Assembly: GCA_964349045.1 (NCBI GenBank) | Contig: CAYGFI010000231.1 | Location: 1 to 6,244, forward strand | Length of the DNA: 6,244 nucleotides | Origin: JACJXF01 sp964349045 | GTDB lineage: Bacteria; Bacteroidota; Bacteroidia; Bacteroidales; GCA-2748055 | Direction of reading: 5' to 3' | Made by a program: the position numbers and the translations under genes | The notes under the pieces: generated by a model | What the model saw: the letters and a program-made list of their open reading frames with translations, nothing else | Database searches by the model: none | What the model was told of the DNA's origin: nothing | Part shown: piece by piece, positions 6,212 to 6,244 of the stretch | Numbering within the stretch: position 1 is the first letter of the stretch | Layout of the letters: each line of letters starts with the position of its first letter

Positions 6212-6244
6212 TGTTATTATTCTATTTTTTCTTCAATATAATAA

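Noticed and set aside
1..6244. CRISPR array, tRNA or rRNA genes, insertion sequence, phage genes
   Set aside because: No regularly spaced repeats, no cloverleaf-like or rRNA sequence, no transposase or integrase motif seen on either strand.

Overview
The window reads as chromosomal DNA from a member of the Bacteroidetes (Bacteroidota). The sequence-level reasons are promoter boxes of the TAnnTTTG type, mostly poor Shine-Dalgarno sites, a type B (cysteine-free) ribosomal protein L31, and a GlmU-like nucleotidyltransferase of a type I associate with this phylum. Genus or species cannot be told from the sequence alone. All recognisable genes lie on the minus strand, so the transcriptional order is right to left.

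Layout in transcriptional order: a YghO-like/GNAT-fold protein of unknown function (4966-6177); a small hicB-hicA toxin-antitoxin module whose antitoxin gene is intact (4657-4908) and whose toxin gene carries a single-base frameshift (4409-4647); a well-formed promoter (4366-4396) driving rpmE2 for L31 type B (4052-4324), which ends in a strong intrinsic terminator (3996-4030); a 178-bp intergenic stretch holding a long degenerate inverted repeat (3895-3977); the GlmU-like sugar nucleotidyltransferase (2671-3855), with a -7 promoter box almost touching its start codon; and the ATP-dependent protease lon (112-2565). A weak hairpin lies just downstream of lon.

L31, the GlmU-like enzyme and Lon are housekeeping functions (translation, probable cell-envelope precursor synthesis, protein quality control). 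The hicBA pair is the only accessory-looking element. It sits between two conserved genes, with its 3' end only 12 bases from the rpmE2 promoter. Lon is known to degrade antitoxins in other bacteria, so its nearness to hicBA is notable, but nothing here shows a functional link.

I did not find a previously undescribed multi-gene system. The points most worth a second look are the frameshifted hicA beside an intact hicB, the repeated half-sites over the hicB promoter box, and the degenerate palindrome between rpmE2 and the GlmU-like gene.
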